Assembly (NCBI RefSeq): GCF_030345705.1
Contig: NZ_JAUASW010000001.1
Location: 2,294,001-2,358,000 of the forward strand
Direction: 5' to 3'
DNA from: Pelomonas sp. SE-A7
GTDB taxonomy: Bacteria > Pseudomonadota > Gammaproteobacteria > Burkholderiales > Burkholderiaceae_C
Length of the DNA stretch: 64,000 nucleotides
Part shown: piece by piece, positions 41,595 through 49,911 of the stretch
Layout: each line of letters begins with the position of its first letter
How positions within the stretch are numbered: the stretch's first letter is position 1
Notes under the pieces: model-generated
Seen by the model: only the letters and a program-made list of their open reading frames with translations
Database searches by the model: none
Told to the model about the DNA's origin: nothing
Position numbers and translations under genes: made by a program

Positions 41595-42392
41595 CAGGAG
41601 CTGCTTATGGGTCTTGGAGCGAGGGCGACGCGGGAGGCAGGCAAGTGCAGCCCACAAAGAAACGGGCGCCTGGCTTTTGGCCGGCGCCCGCGAATTGTGA
41701 CTGTGTCACCGAATCAATTCGTTCGAGTTGCTCTGCTTGTCTTTGTCTCCTCAGCCCCGCCGGCGCACGCTGCTCGCACAGCGGCGCTTCGAGTGACGCG
41801 ACTTTAGGGTTTGGCCCCAACGCACGCACTTGGGGTTTCACCCGAAGCCGATGCACCAAATCTGGATGTGAGCAAGTGCACACAGCCTGAATATTCGAGT
41901 CAGGATCTCGATTTGGAGCATTCCTACAAACGCACCTTTTCAACGAGCGAAGCCAGGATTCGCGCAAATGAGGGGGTCGCCCGGCGCGCGCCGCTCCCCT
42001 CGAAAGCGGTGATTTGTATATATGGCGCAACAGCGTTTCCAGGCATTCGCGGCGACGATACGACCCTTGCGTATTGGCGTCAGGCCAGCCATTGCTGTTG
42101 GCGGGTCTTGGACGTACGGAGTTTGTCGCGTCATGCCGACTGTCACAGACCCACAACATGCACGCGGCAAAGTCGCCGCCGACCACGCCGGCTGTTGCAG
42201 CAGGGGTCAGGCATGTCTGTGGCGCCCACCCAGGTGGGCATGGGCCAGTCACAAAGGCAAGGACATTTCAAGCCGTACTTTCTCTGGCGTGGCGCAAATG
42301 AGGAGCAAAACGTTTGCGACCCCCTCGGGTGCTACATTTTTTTGACGTTGAACCCTCCCGGATTCGTTGGCATCTTTTCAGGAGTAAGACAG
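41595..42392. other. Long AT-richer intergenic region upstream of the TonB-dependent receptor
   Basis: About 800 bases contain no convincing protein gene; open frames here lack Shine-Dalgarno sites and protein-like composition. GC is clearly lower than in genes. Structural elements are a hairpin at 41663-41690, GTGAC-N3-GTCAC at 41697-41709, CGAAT-N2-ATTCG at 41711-41722, CCCCAA-N9-TTGGGG at 41815-41835, and a direct repeat GCGCAAATGAGG at 41962-41973 and 42292-42303. A T-run lies near 42338-42344. The region should hold the receptor promoter and perhaps a long leader or a small RNA. CAGGAG precedes the receptor ATG. Confidence 0.5.
41663..41690 (-). terminator. Candidate intrinsic terminator reading leftward, ahead of the TauE gene
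   Basis: CGGGCGCC (41663-41670) and GGCGCCCG (41683-41690) form an 8 bp GC-rich stem around a 12-base loop that can pair further. On the minus strand the stem is followed by GTTTCTTTGTGG, a U-rich tail. It would end a leftward transcript starting in the 41.7-42.4 kb spacer, about 70 bases before the TauE start. It could alternatively be an attenuator or a protein-binding palindrome. Confidence 0.4.
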
Positions 42393-45300
42393 ATGAGTGA
42401 CAGGAATTGGACCGGCTTCTCGCTGTCGGCGCTGGGCGCCGCAGTGGCCATCGTGACCGCCGCCCCGGCGTTCGCGCAGAACACGACCGCCGCCGTCAAC
42501 GGCCGCATCACCTCGCCTGATGGCAAGCCGGTGGCCGCTGCCACCGTGACCATCGTCCACCGCGAGTCGGGTTCGACCAACACGCTGACCACCGATGCCG
42601 AAGGTCGTTACTCGGCTCGCGGCCTGCGCGTCGGCGGCCCCTACGACATCACGGTTGCCAAGGGTGCCGACAAGGAAGCCCGCAACGGCATCTTCCTGGC
42701 CCTGGCCGAAAACCTGAACCTGGACGTGCGCCTGGGCTCGCAGCAGCTGCAGACGGTGACCATCACCGGCAGCGCCTCGGCCGCCAGCAAGTTCAACAGC
42801 GGCACCATGGGTGCCGGCACCAGCATCGGCCGCAACGAGCTCGACGCCTACGCCTCGGTCGCCCGGAACCTCCAGGATTACGCCCGTACCGATCCGCGCC
42901 TGTCGCAGACCGACAAGGAGCGCGGCGAGATCTCGGCCGCCGGCCAGAACGTCCGCTACAACTCGGTCACCATCGACGGCGTCACCATCAATGACACCTT
43001 CGGCCTGGAAGCCAACAACATGCCGACGGCCAAGCAGCCGATCTCGATCGATGCGATCCAGTCGGTGCAGGTCAACATCTCGAACTACGACGTGACCCAG
43101 AAGGGTTACACCGGCGCCAACATCAACGCCGTCACCAAGTCGGGCACGAACGAGCTCAAGGGCAGCGTCTACTACGTCTACCGCAACGACAAGCTGGTGG
43201 GCTCGCGCTTCAACCGCGCCAATGACAGCTACTTCAACTTCCTGCCCTTCAAGGAAGACACCAAGGGCTTCACCCTGGGTGGCCCCATCGTCAAGGACAA
43301 GCTGTTCTTCTTCGCCAGCTACGAAGAGCTGAAGAGCACCCGCGCCCAGCCCGAGTTCGGCCCGGTCGGCAGCCCGCTGACCAACGTCGCCATCTCGCAG
43401 TCCTCGCTTGACTCGCTCAAGAGCATTGCCAAGAGCAAGTACAACATGGAGGTCGGTGATGCCAACGGCCCCAGCGTCCTGAACGTCAAGGACTCGCTGG
43501 TCAAGCTGGACTGGAACATCAGCGACAAGCACCGCGCCAACGTCCGCTTCGCCCGCACCGAGCAGAGCGAGACCAACTTCGGCAGCTTCAGCGCCACGGC
43601 CATCAACCTGACCTCGTGGTGGTGGGAGCAAGAGAAGAAGATCGACACCGTTGTCGGCCAGATCTTCTCGGACTGGACGCCCAACTTCTCGACCGAGCTG
43701 AAGATCTCGAACCGCGACTACCACAGCGAGCCCAAGAACCACGCGAACCTGCCGGCCATGGCCCTGCAGTTCACGGGTCCGGCACCGGCCGGTTCGCCCG
43801 CCGGCGTCAATACCGGCAGCCGCTTCGTCAACTTCGGTACCGAGCTGAGCCGTCACTACAACATCCTGGACACCAAGACCCAGGATGCCTACTTCGGCGC
43901 CAACTGGGTCATCGACGACCACGAGCTGAAGTTCGGCGCGGACTACGCCAAGAACAAGGTGTTCAACGCCTTCTTCCAGAACACCAAGGGCAACTACACC
44001 TTCAGCTGCCAGAACAGCAGCGCGACCTACACCTACAGCTTCGGCGCGATCAACTGCGGCACGGCCACGGCCGCCCAGATCGAAGCCGCCGTGCTGGAGA
44101 ACTTCAACATCGGCCGTGCGTCCTCGTACCAGGTACAGACCCCGGTGCCCGGCGGCACGCTGGATGACGGCATCGCCAAGTGGGCCCTGGCCCAGACCGG
44201 CCTGTTCCTGCAGGACACCTGGACCGTCAACGACCGCCTGACCGTGACGGCCGGCGTCCGCGTGGACCAGCTGTCCACCAACGACAAGCCGGCCCGCAAC
44301 GCCGCCGCCGCCGCCGCCACCGTGGCCGGCTCGGTCAACGGCACCACGGTCGTCCGCAACAGCGGCGGCTTCGGTCTGGACAACTCGGCCAACGTCGATG
44401 GCGCCAACCTGGTCCAGCCGCGCTTCGGCTTCAACTACCTGCTGAACGACAAGAAGGACGCCAAGGCCCAGGTGCGCGGCGGTTTCGGTCTGTTCCAGGG
44501 TGCGGCTGCCAACGTCTGGCTGTCCAACCCCTACTCCAACACCGGCCTGGCCACCCAGGTCATCGGTTGCGGCATCTCGGGCTTCGGCACCTGCGCCAGC
44601 ACCGGCGGCCTGTTCAACCCGGATCCGACCAAGCAGGTCACCAGCTTCGCCGGTACCCAGCCGGCGGCCAACGTGGACTTCGTCCAGCCCGGCATGAGCC
44701 AGCCTTCGGTCTGGAAGCTGAACCTGGCCTATGACGGTCAGCTGCCTTGGGGTGGCCTGGAATGGTCGGCTGAATGGCTGTACACCAAGACTGATTCGGG
44801 CATCTACTACAAGCACCTGAACCTGGGCGCTGCCACCAAGATCGGTCCGGATGGCCGCGAGATGTTCTTCCGTCCGGAAGGCTACAACCCGGCCTGCTAC
44901 ACCGCCACCGGCGGCACGGTCACCTCGGGCGCCTGCGCCACGCCGACCGGCCAGACCCGCACCCGCGCACTCAGCAACCCGGCGTTCAACAACGTGCTGC
45001 TGGCGGCCGAGTCGAAGAAGGGCTCGGGCAACTCGCTGACGCTATCGCTGTCGCAACCGGCTCGCCAGGGCTTCGGCTGGAGCGTGGCCTACAGCCGCTC
45101 TTCCGCCACCGAAGTGAGCCCGCTGACCTCGTCGGTCTCGAACTCCAACTTCAACGCCCGCGCCATTTTCAACCCGAACGAAGACACGGCCGCCAACTCG
45201 GCAGCCCTGATCAAGGATCGCATCAGCGCCGCGGTCAACTGGTCCAAGGCCTTCATCGGCAACTACAAGACCACGGTGGGCCTGTTCTACGAAGGCCGCA

Positions 45301-45833
45301 AGGGCAAGCCCTACAGCTGGACCTATCGCAACGACATGAACGGCGACGGCGTCGTCAACGACCTGATGTACATCCCGACCGCCTTCGGTTCGGGAGACGT
45401 CGAGTTCCTGGGCGACACGGCGGCCAGCAAGGTCAACGAAACCAACTTCTGGAACATCGTCAATTCCTACAAGGAACTGCGTGACTCCAAGGGTGGTGTC
45501 GTGAAGCGCTTCGGCAGCATCTCGCCGTGGGCCAACAGCTTCGACCTGCGCATCAGCCAGCAGATCCCGGGCTTCACCGAGAAGCACAAGGGTTCGTTCT
45601 CGTTCGACATCCTGAACGTGGGCAACCTGATCAACCCGCGCTGGGGCCGCATCAACGAAGTGGCCTTCGCCTCGGCCGGTGGCAACAAGCGCACCTTCGT
45701 GAACTACGTCGGCCTGAACGCCGCCGGCAAGTACATCTACCAGGTCAACACCAACATCGACGACGTGACCCTGAAGCAAGTCAAGGGCGAGTCGCAATGG
45801 GCGGTGCAGGCCACGGTCAAGTACGAGTTCTGA
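42393..45833 (+). CDS. TonB-dependent receptor, Oar-like with carboxypeptidase-regulatory N-domain
   Basis: This 1146-residue outer-membrane protein has a signal peptide ending P-A-F-A-Q-N. Residues about 30-110 are a CarboxypepD_reg-like beta sandwich (A-A-V-N-G-R-I-T-S-P-D-G-K-P-V, then T-D-A-E-G-R-Y-S-A-R-G-L). The plug domain follows, with V-T-I-D-G-V-T-I-N-D near 190 and N-I-N-A-V-T-K-S-G-T-N near 247. A long beta-barrel ends in V-K-Y-E-F with the terminal Phe needed for BAM insertion. This layout fits Oar/SusC-like receptors for large substrates such as peptides or glycans. No TonB or transporter gene is adjacent. CAGGAG lies eleven bases before the ATG, and a strong terminator follows. 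Confidence 0.92.
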   Translation: MSDRNWTGFSLSALGAAVAIVTAAPAFAQNTTAAVNGRITSPDGKPVAAATVTIVHRESGSTNTLTTDAEGRYSARGLRVGGPYDITVAKGADKEARNGIFLALAENLNLDVRLGSQQLQTVTITGSASAASKFNSGTMGAGTSIGRNELDAYASVARNLQDYARTDPRLSQTDKERGEISAAGQNVRYNSVTIDGVTINDTFGLEANNMPTAKQPISIDAIQSVQVNISNYDVTQKGYTGANINAVTKSGTNELKGSVYYVYRNDKLVGSRFNRANDSYFNFLPFKEDTKGFTLGGPIVKDKLFFFASYEELKSTRAQPEFGPVGSPLTNVAISQSSLDSLKSIAKSKYNMEVGDANGPSVLNVKDSLVKLDWNISDKHRANVRFARTEQSETNFGSFSATAINLTSWWWEQEKKIDTVVGQIFSDWTPNFSTELKISNRDYHSEPKNHANLPAMALQFTGPAPAGSPAGVNTGSRFVNFGTELSRHYNILDTKTQDAYFGANWVIDDHELKFGADYAKNKVFNAFFQNTKGNYTFSCQNSSATYTYSFGAINCGTATAAQIEAAVLENFNIGRASSYQVQTPVPGGTLDDGIAKWALAQTGLFLQDTWTVNDRLTVTAGVRVDQLSTNDKPARNAAAAAATVAGSVNGTTVVRNSGGFGLDNSANVDGANLVQPRFGFNYLLNDKKDAKAQVRGGFGLFQGAAANVWLSNPYSNTGLATQVIGCGISGFGTCASTGGLFNPDPTKQVTSFAGTQPAANVDFVQPGMSQPSVWKLNLAYDGQLPWGGLEWSAEWLYTKTDSGIYYKHLNLGAATKIGPDGREMFFRPEGYNPACYTATGGTVTSGACATPTGQTRTRALSNPAFNNVLLAAESKKGSGNSLTLSLSQPARQGFGWSVAYSRSSATEVSPLTSSVSNSNFNARAIFNPNEDTAANSAALIKDRISAAVNWSKAFIGNYKTTVGLFYEGRKGKPYSWTYRNDMNGDGVVNDLMYIPTAFGSGDVEFLGDTAASKVNETNFWNIVNSYKELRDSKGGVVKRFGSISPWANSFDLRISQQIPGFTEKHKGSFSFDILNVGNLINPRWGRINEVAFASAGGNKRTFVNYVGLNAAGKYIYQVNTNIDDVTLKQVKGESQWAVQATVKYEF

Positions 45834-45860
45834 TCGTTCTTCCCAAGCCTCTCTCCATGA

Positions 45861-45889
45861 GCCCCGGCCTAGGCCGGGGCTTTTTTTTT
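45861..45889 (+). terminator. Rho-independent terminator after the TonB-dependent receptor gene
   Basis: GCCCCGGCCT (45861-45870) and AGGCCGGGGC (45871-45880) form a perfect 10+10 palindrome, directly followed by nine T residues. It lies 28 bp after the receptor stop codon. Folding would leave a small loop in the centre. This is the clearest terminator of the window, and it insulates the ECF sigma operon downstream. Confidence 0.93.
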
Positions 45890-45908
45890 GCCCCCGCAGA
45901 AACCCTGA

Positions 45909-45945
45909 GGAACTTTTTGAGCCCCTGCCCGCAATAGCTAGAGTC
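45909..45945 (+). promoter_or_regulatory. Possible ECF-type promoter of the sigma factor operon
   Basis: GGAAC at 45909-45913, followed by a T-run, looks like the -35 element of ECF-sigma promoters. Candidate -10 sequences (CAATAG, then CTAGAGTC) lie 18 to 25 bases further. An autoregulated promoter here would start transcription about 25 bases before the ATG at 45970. The -10 assignment is uncertain. Confidence 0.3.
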
Positions 45946-45969
45946 AGCACGACCCGAACCCCTGATCCG

Positions 45970-46554
45970 ATGATGCCCTTCGTCAGTCCGGCCGCCGCCA
46001 GCGAGGCAAGCAGCGAAACCGTCGCCCTGTTGCGCCGGCTGGGCCGTGGCGAATCCGAGGCGCTGGACCAGCTCTACCGCCGCGAGTCGGCCTCGGTCTA
46101 CCGCTATGCGCTGGCCCTGAGCGGCAACCCGGCCTGGGCGGCCGACGCGATGCAGGACGCCTTCGTCAGCCTCGCTGCCCGGCCCCAGGGCTTCGATCCG
46201 CTACGCGGCACGCTGGGCGCCTACCTGGCCGGCATTGCCCGCCATGCGCTGATGCAGCGCTGGCGCGAACCGGGTGCGCCCGACCCCGAGCAGGAGCTCT
46301 CGTCCGACGAACTCCATCCCTCGCCCGAGGAACTGCTGGTGCGGGCCCAGGACCAGGCCGAGATCTGGGCCGCGATACGCCGCCTGCCCTGGCCGCAACG
46401 CGAGGCCCTGGTCCTGGTGGACCTGCAGCACCGCCCCTATGTCGAAGCCGCCCTGATCGCCGGCATTGAAATCAACACCTTGCGCACCCGGCTGCACCGG
46501 GCGCGCCTTCGGCTGGCCGAATTCCTGAACGCCGGCCGTGGAGAGCAGCGATGA
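45970..46554 (+). CDS. ECF-family RNA polymerase sigma factor
   Basis: This 194-residue protein has region 2 at residues about 35-90 (L-Y-R-R-E-S-A-S-V-Y-R-Y-A-L-A-L, then A-M-Q-D-A-F-V-S-L) and region 4 at about 130-185 (I-R-R-L-P-W-P-Q-R-E-A-L-V-L-V, then I-N-T-L-R-T-R-L-H-R-A-R). Region 3 is absent, as in ECF sigmas. The region 4 recognition helix is unusual, with A-L-I-A-G-I-E-I-N in place of the common I-A-x-x-x-G-x-S-x-G. Two adjacent ATGs are possible starts. It overlaps the anti-sigma-like gene by ATGA, the normal coupling for sigma/anti-sigma pairs. Confidence 0.92.
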   Translation: MMPFVSPAAASEASSETVALLRRLGRGESEALDQLYRRESASVYRYALALSGNPAWAADAMQDAFVSLAARPQGFDPLRGTLGAYLAGIARHALMQRWREPGAPDPEQELSSDELHPSPEELLVRAQDQAEIWAAIRRLPWPQREALVLVDLQHRPYVEAALIAGIEINTLRTRLHRARLRLAEFLNAGRGEQR

Positions 46555-47120
46555 GCAGCAGTAGCCCCTTCCCCACGCATCCCCCGTCGCAGAGCCTGCG
46601 TCCCTTGTCGGCCTGGCTGGAAGACTGCGCGACCGAACTTGGCACCGAACAGGTCACGCCGGCCCGCGACGCCGCCGCCCGCCATGCCATGCAGCTGTCG
46701 CTGCAATGCCGACCCAAGGCCGCCCGCCAGCCCTGGTGGCGTCGCTTGTTCAGCCGTGAGCCGGCAGCTGCTGGCGGCAAGCGCGCCAGCTGGGCCGCAC
46801 CGCTGGCCTGGTCGGGCGCCGGCGCCTGCGGCCTCCTGCTGGTGGCTGCCAGCGCCCTGCTGCTGCTGGAACCCCCGCCTTCGGCCGACCAGACCGCCTA
46901 CGCCACCGACTTCGTACCCCTGGTGCCGCCCGACCGATGGGCCAGCTATCTGCAGGAGACCGGCCAGGCCCGCGCCTGGCTGGTCAGCACCGAATTGCCG
47001 CGCGACCGCCTGGCCCTGATGGGCCTGCCCTACGACCCCAGCCAGGCCGGCGAGCGCGTCAAGGCCGAGCTGCTGATGCATCCATCCGGCGACCTGCTGG
47101 CCGTGCGCTTCGTTCGCTGA
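46551..47120 (+). CDS. Probable membrane anti-sigma factor
   Basis: This 189-residue protein has a cytoplasmic N-terminal part of about 80 residues, one transmembrane helix at about 87-107 (G-A-C-G-L-L-L-V-A-A-S-A-L-L-L-L) and a periplasmic part of about 80 residues. No zinc-binding H-x3-C-x2-C anti-sigma motif is seen. The topology, the ATGA overlap with the ECF gene and the following periplasmic-protein gene identify it as the likely anti-sigma partner; its sequence alone would not do so. The periplasmic part ends L-L-M-H-P-S-G-D-L-L-A-V-R-F-V. Confidence 0.65.
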   Translation: MSSSSPFPTHPPSQSLRPLSAWLEDCATELGTEQVTPARDAAARHAMQLSLQCRPKAARQPWWRRLFSREPAAAGGKRASWAAPLAWSGAGACGLLLVAASALLLLEPPPSADQTAYATDFVPLVPPDRWASYLQETGQARAWLVSTELPRDRLALMGLPYDPSQAGERVKAELLMHPSGDLLAVRFVR

Positions 47121-47180
47121 ATCCCGCCCTCTTCCACCCGACTTCCCCACCGCTTCCTCTCTTTCTCACCGAGGTACACC

Positions 47181-48398
47181 ATGAAGCACCGCAACCACCG
47201 CATCGCCGCCGCCTGCCTGCTGGCCGGCCTGGCCACCACCGCCGCCCAGGCCCAGACCTGGGTCGCCCAAGACGGCGCCGAACAGGCCAAGGAGCAGCAG
47301 GTCCGCATCCAGGTCCAGGACCTGCATGCCCAGGCCAAGGCCCAGCACGCCGAAGCCACGGAGCGGTACGCCAAGGCCAAGGAGCAGCACGCCGTGATGC
47401 TGGCCCAGGCCGGCGAAGCCCATGCCCGCTTCATCGCCGAGGACATGGCCTTCGCGGCCCATGAGCTGGGCGGCGAGCGCGTGGTCAAGGGCGCGCCCTA
47501 CTGTGCCGAGGCCACGCACGAGACCATCCAGCCGCTCGCCGATGGCAACCGCATCTACCGCAAGCAGACCAGCAAGCTGTGCCGCGACGGCGAAGGCCGC
47601 ACCCGCCAGGAAGTCGAGCGCAATGGCAAGCGCAGCATCTTCCTGAACGACCCGGTCGCCAAGGAGCACTGGGTGCTGGACCCCGAGGCCAAGACGGCCC
47701 GCAACCTGCGCATCGCCATCAACCGCGACTTCAATTTCAACTTCGGCGACGGCGCCAGCTGGCAGGGCATAGGCGACAAGGTGCAGGAGCGGGTGCGCGA
47801 GATCACCAAGCGCATCGGCGAACCGGGCGCGCCGCGCGCCGAGCTGCCCAAGGCTCCCGAGGCCGCCCAGCCCGCACCACCGACCCCGGCCGTGATCAGC
47901 CGCACCGAGAGCACCGACGACAAGGGCCGCACCCGCCGCGACGTCGAGGTCCGCGTGATCCGCACCGGCGACGGCCAGACCATCACCACGGTGCCGCCGG
48001 TGCCCGGCGTGCCGGGAACGCCCATGGTCGCTCCGGTCCCACCGGTGCCTCCCATGGTGCAGCTGCGCGCCCTGAACCTGGCCCCCCGCGGCCCCGGCGT
48101 GGCCAGCTCGCTGGGTACCAAGGACGTCGAGGGTGTCAAGGCCAACGGCGAGAAAACCACCTGGACCGTCGAGGCCGGCAAGATGGGTAACGAAAAGCCC
48201 ATGGTGACCACGCGCGAGGTCTGGACCTCGCCCGACCTGATGCTGACCGTCAGCTCGCGCGACTTCGATCCGCGTTCCGGCGAGGTCAACTACAAGCTGC
48301 ACAACATCAAGCGCGGCGAGCCGGATGCCAACCTGTTCAAGGTGCCAGCCGACTACGAAAAGCCCCGCATGAAGGCCCCGGCGGCGAGCAAGGGGTAA
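47181..48398 (+). CDS. Periplasmic protein of unknown function in the ECF operon
   Basis: This 405-residue exported protein has a signal peptide ending A-A-Q-A-Q. Residues 30-85 form a Gln/Ala/Glu-rich helical, probably coiled-coil stretch. A conserved block follows near residue 100: V-K-G-A-P-Y-C-A-E-A, then L-A-D-G-N-R-I-Y-R and G-E-G-R-T-R-Q-E. This block, and the similar T-D-D-K-G-R-T-R-R-D later, belong to a family of exported proteins of unknown role that I recall from other proteobacteria and Acidobacteria. A Pro/Val-rich linker lies near 270-295, and the C-terminal part is beta-rich. It is 60 bp after the anti-sigma gene, so it may be the sensed or protected envelope component. Confidence 0.7.
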   Translation: MKHRNHRIAAACLLAGLATTAAQAQTWVAQDGAEQAKEQQVRIQVQDLHAQAKAQHAEATERYAKAKEQHAVMLAQAGEAHARFIAEDMAFAAHELGGERVVKGAPYCAEATHETIQPLADGNRIYRKQTSKLCRDGEGRTRQEVERNGKRSIFLNDPVAKEHWVLDPEAKTARNLRIAINRDFNFNFGDGASWQGIGDKVQERVREITKRIGEPGAPRAELPKAPEAAQPAPPTPAVISRTESTDDKGRTRRDVEVRVIRTGDGQTITTVPPVPGVPGTPMVAPVPPVPPMVQLRALNLAPRGPGVASSLGTKDVEGVKANGEKTTWTVEAGKMGNEKPMVTTREVWTSPDLMLTVSSRDFDPRSGEVNYKLHNIKRGEPDANLFKVPADYEKPRMKAPAASKG

Positions 48399-48411
48399 GA
48401 AGCGGGCAGGC

Positions 48412-48978
48412 CTAGTGCGCGGCTGTTGGCCTGAAGGCCAGCTGCTGCGCCACGAAGCCGTCCATCGCCTCAAGCAGCCCCTGGTACGGGGCTGCATTGC
48501 CTTGCTCCAGCTGCATCAGGGCCAGCGTCGTCGCTTCCAGCGTCGACAACTGTCCGGCTGCATCGGCCCGGCGCAGCGAGGCATAGCGGCTGGCCGGCGC
48601 ATCGGCCAGCGAAAGCCGCGGCAAGGCAGTCAGCCAGGGATTCAGGTGAATCAGCTTGCGGCTCTTGCGCCAGCTGCCGTCCAGCACGATCAGCCGCATC
48701 CGTTCCGGCAGCGGCAAGGCAGCACCCGCGTCAGCGCCCGGGTAGAGCAGCCAGCTCTGGCGGCCGTCGTCGAGTTCGCTCGGATCAAAGCGTTCGCCGA
48801 CTTTCAGCACGCAATTCGAGAGGCTGAGCCGCAGCAGCGCGGCCGTGCCCTTGGCTTCCCCCTGCTCGTCCGGATGCTGGAGCAGCAGGACCTCGACCCG
48901 ATTGCTCACCGACCTGACCCAGGCGCACAGACAGGCGGCGAGCGGCCGCTCGCAGCGCGGGCACAGCGGACGGCTCAT
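48412..48978 (-). CDS. DTW-domain tRNA-uridine aminocarboxypropyltransferase
   Basis: This 188-residue protein starts MSRPLCPRCERPLAACLC, a zinc-ribbon-like cysteine set, then has V-L-L-L-Q-H-P-D-E near 40 and the family signature L-D-G-S-W-R-K-S-R-K near 108, a variant of the D-x-T-W motif. DTW proteins such as E. coli TapT transfer the aminocarboxypropyl group of SAM to U47 in tRNA to give acp3U. The start at 48978 is chosen because it yields the conserved N-terminus. The ATG overlaps the stop of the PPC-domain gene by ATGA, so the two are coupled. Confidence 0.88.
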   Translation of the reverse strand: MSRPLCPRCERPLAACLCAWVRSVSNRVEVLLLQHPDEQGEAKGTAALLRLSLSNCVLKVGERFDPSELDDGRQSWLLYPGADAGAALPLPERMRLIVLDGSWRKSRKLIHLNPWLTALPRLSLADAPASRYASLRRADAAGQLSTLEATTLALMQLEQGNAAPYQGLLEAMDGFVAQQLAFRPTAAH

Positions 48979-49376
48979 GGTTCGCGCCGACGCACCTGCA
49001 GTTCGGCATAGCCAGTCGCGGCGTCCAGCTCGCGGCGAAGCTCCCAACCGGGCAGCCACGCGACCAGCAGCTCGGCCGTGGTGCGGACCCGGCTGCCGGC
49101 CATCAGATGGCCACCATAGACCTGGCCGTTGACGTCGGAAATGCTGGCGTGCAGATGAGCTCCCTCGCGGGTGAGCGAGCCAGTCAGGCTCAGCAGCTCC
49201 ACATCGCCTTCCAGCTCCATCACCAGCTCCGCCCCGGCCAGGCGCAGCCGCGTCGGCTTCAGGCTGCCCAGGCCAGCCACGACGAAGCCGGCGCCGCGCT
49301 CGCGGGCCAGCGCTTCCAGCGCCGCGCGCAGGTCGGTGCCGGGCGGCAGTCTCAAGGGTTCCAGGCTGTCGTTCAT
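48975..49376 (-). CDS. PPC-domain (DUF296) protein
   Basis: This 133-residue protein carries a PPC/DUF296 fold: L-P-P-G-T-D-L-R-A-A-L-E-A-L-A near residue 9, G-A-G-F-V-V-A-G-L-G-S-L near 28, E-L-L-S-L-T-G-S-L near 57, then H-L-H-A-S-I-S-D near 73 and Y-G-G-H-L-M-A-G-S near 84. These two His-containing motifs are the trimer metal-site-like part of the family. In plants the domain is fused to AT-hooks; bacterial stand-alone forms have unproven roles. It overlaps the DTW gene. No strong ribosome site is seen before the ATG at 49376. Confidence 0.85.
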   Translation of the reverse strand: MNDSLEPLRLPPGTDLRAALEALARERGAGFVVAGLGSLKPTRLRLAGAELVMELEGDVELLSLTGSLTREGAHLHASISDVNGQVYGGHLMAGSRVRTTAELLVAWLPGWELRRELDAATGYAELQVRRREP

Positions 49377-49452
49377 GAGGACTATGCTAGCGGCTTGTGC
49401 GGCCGCCGGGTCCCACCTATTCTGCGAGCCCGACCCTTGCCGGAGATCCGCG

Positions 49453-49896
49453 ATGAAGCCCACGCCCGCCGACTGGCCGCGCCTGTCCAGCTCGCTGTTC
49501 TACGAGAACGCCAACGAGGCCATCGCCTGGCTGATGGAGGCCTTTGGTTTCGAGCTGCGCATCAAGGTCGATGCCGAGGACGGCTCGGTGCTGCACAGCG
49601 AACTCACCTATGGCGAGGCGGTGATCATGGTGTCGGAGGGCGGCGCCGAGCGTGCCGCCCGCTTCGGGACGCCGCTGCACAGCCCCAAGGTCTTGGGCGG
49701 CGCCAACACGCAGAGCGTGATGCTCTATGTGGACGACGTCGACGCCCATTGCGAACGCGCCCGCAGCTGCGGCGCCACCATCACGGCCGAGCCGGTGCTG
49801 TGCGACTACGGCCCGGAATACTGGGCCGACCGCAGCTACGGCGCGCTCGACTGCGATGGCCACCTGTGGTGGTTCTCGCAGCGCATCCGCGGCTGA
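49453..49896 (+). CDS. VOC-superfamily (glyoxalase-like) protein
   Basis: This 147-residue protein has the paired beta-alpha-beta-beta-beta units of the vicinal-oxygen-chelate fold. Unit one starts S-S-L-F-Y-E-N-A-N-E-A-I-A-W near residue 12 and unit two V-M-L-Y-V-D-D-V-D-A-H near 89; it ends D-C-D-G-H-L-W-W-F. It looks like the PhnB/bleomycin-resistance-type branch rather than true glyoxalase I. Substrate is unknown. It is divergent from the PPC gene and convergent with the HMG-CoA lyase gene, with a 15 bp gap at the end. Confidence 0.87.
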   Translation: MKPTPADWPRLSSSLFYENANEAIAWLMEAFGFELRIKVDAEDGSVLHSELTYGEAVIMVSEGGAERAARFGTPLHSPKVLGGANTQSVMLYVDDVDAHCERARSCGATITAEPVLCDYGPEYWADRSYGALDCDGHLWWFSQRIRG

Positions 49897-49911
49897 TGGA
49901 TTGATGCGGAC

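Noticed and set aside
41696..41709. CRP-like site TGTGA...TCACC upstream of the TauE gene
   Set aside because: The spacing between half-sites is five rather than six bases, and the second half-site is imperfect.
42378..44816. Long minus-strand frame opposite the TonB-dependent receptor
   Set aside because: It is rich in V, G, L, Q and D repeats of shadow type, with no ribosome site, and the receptor on the plus strand is convincing.
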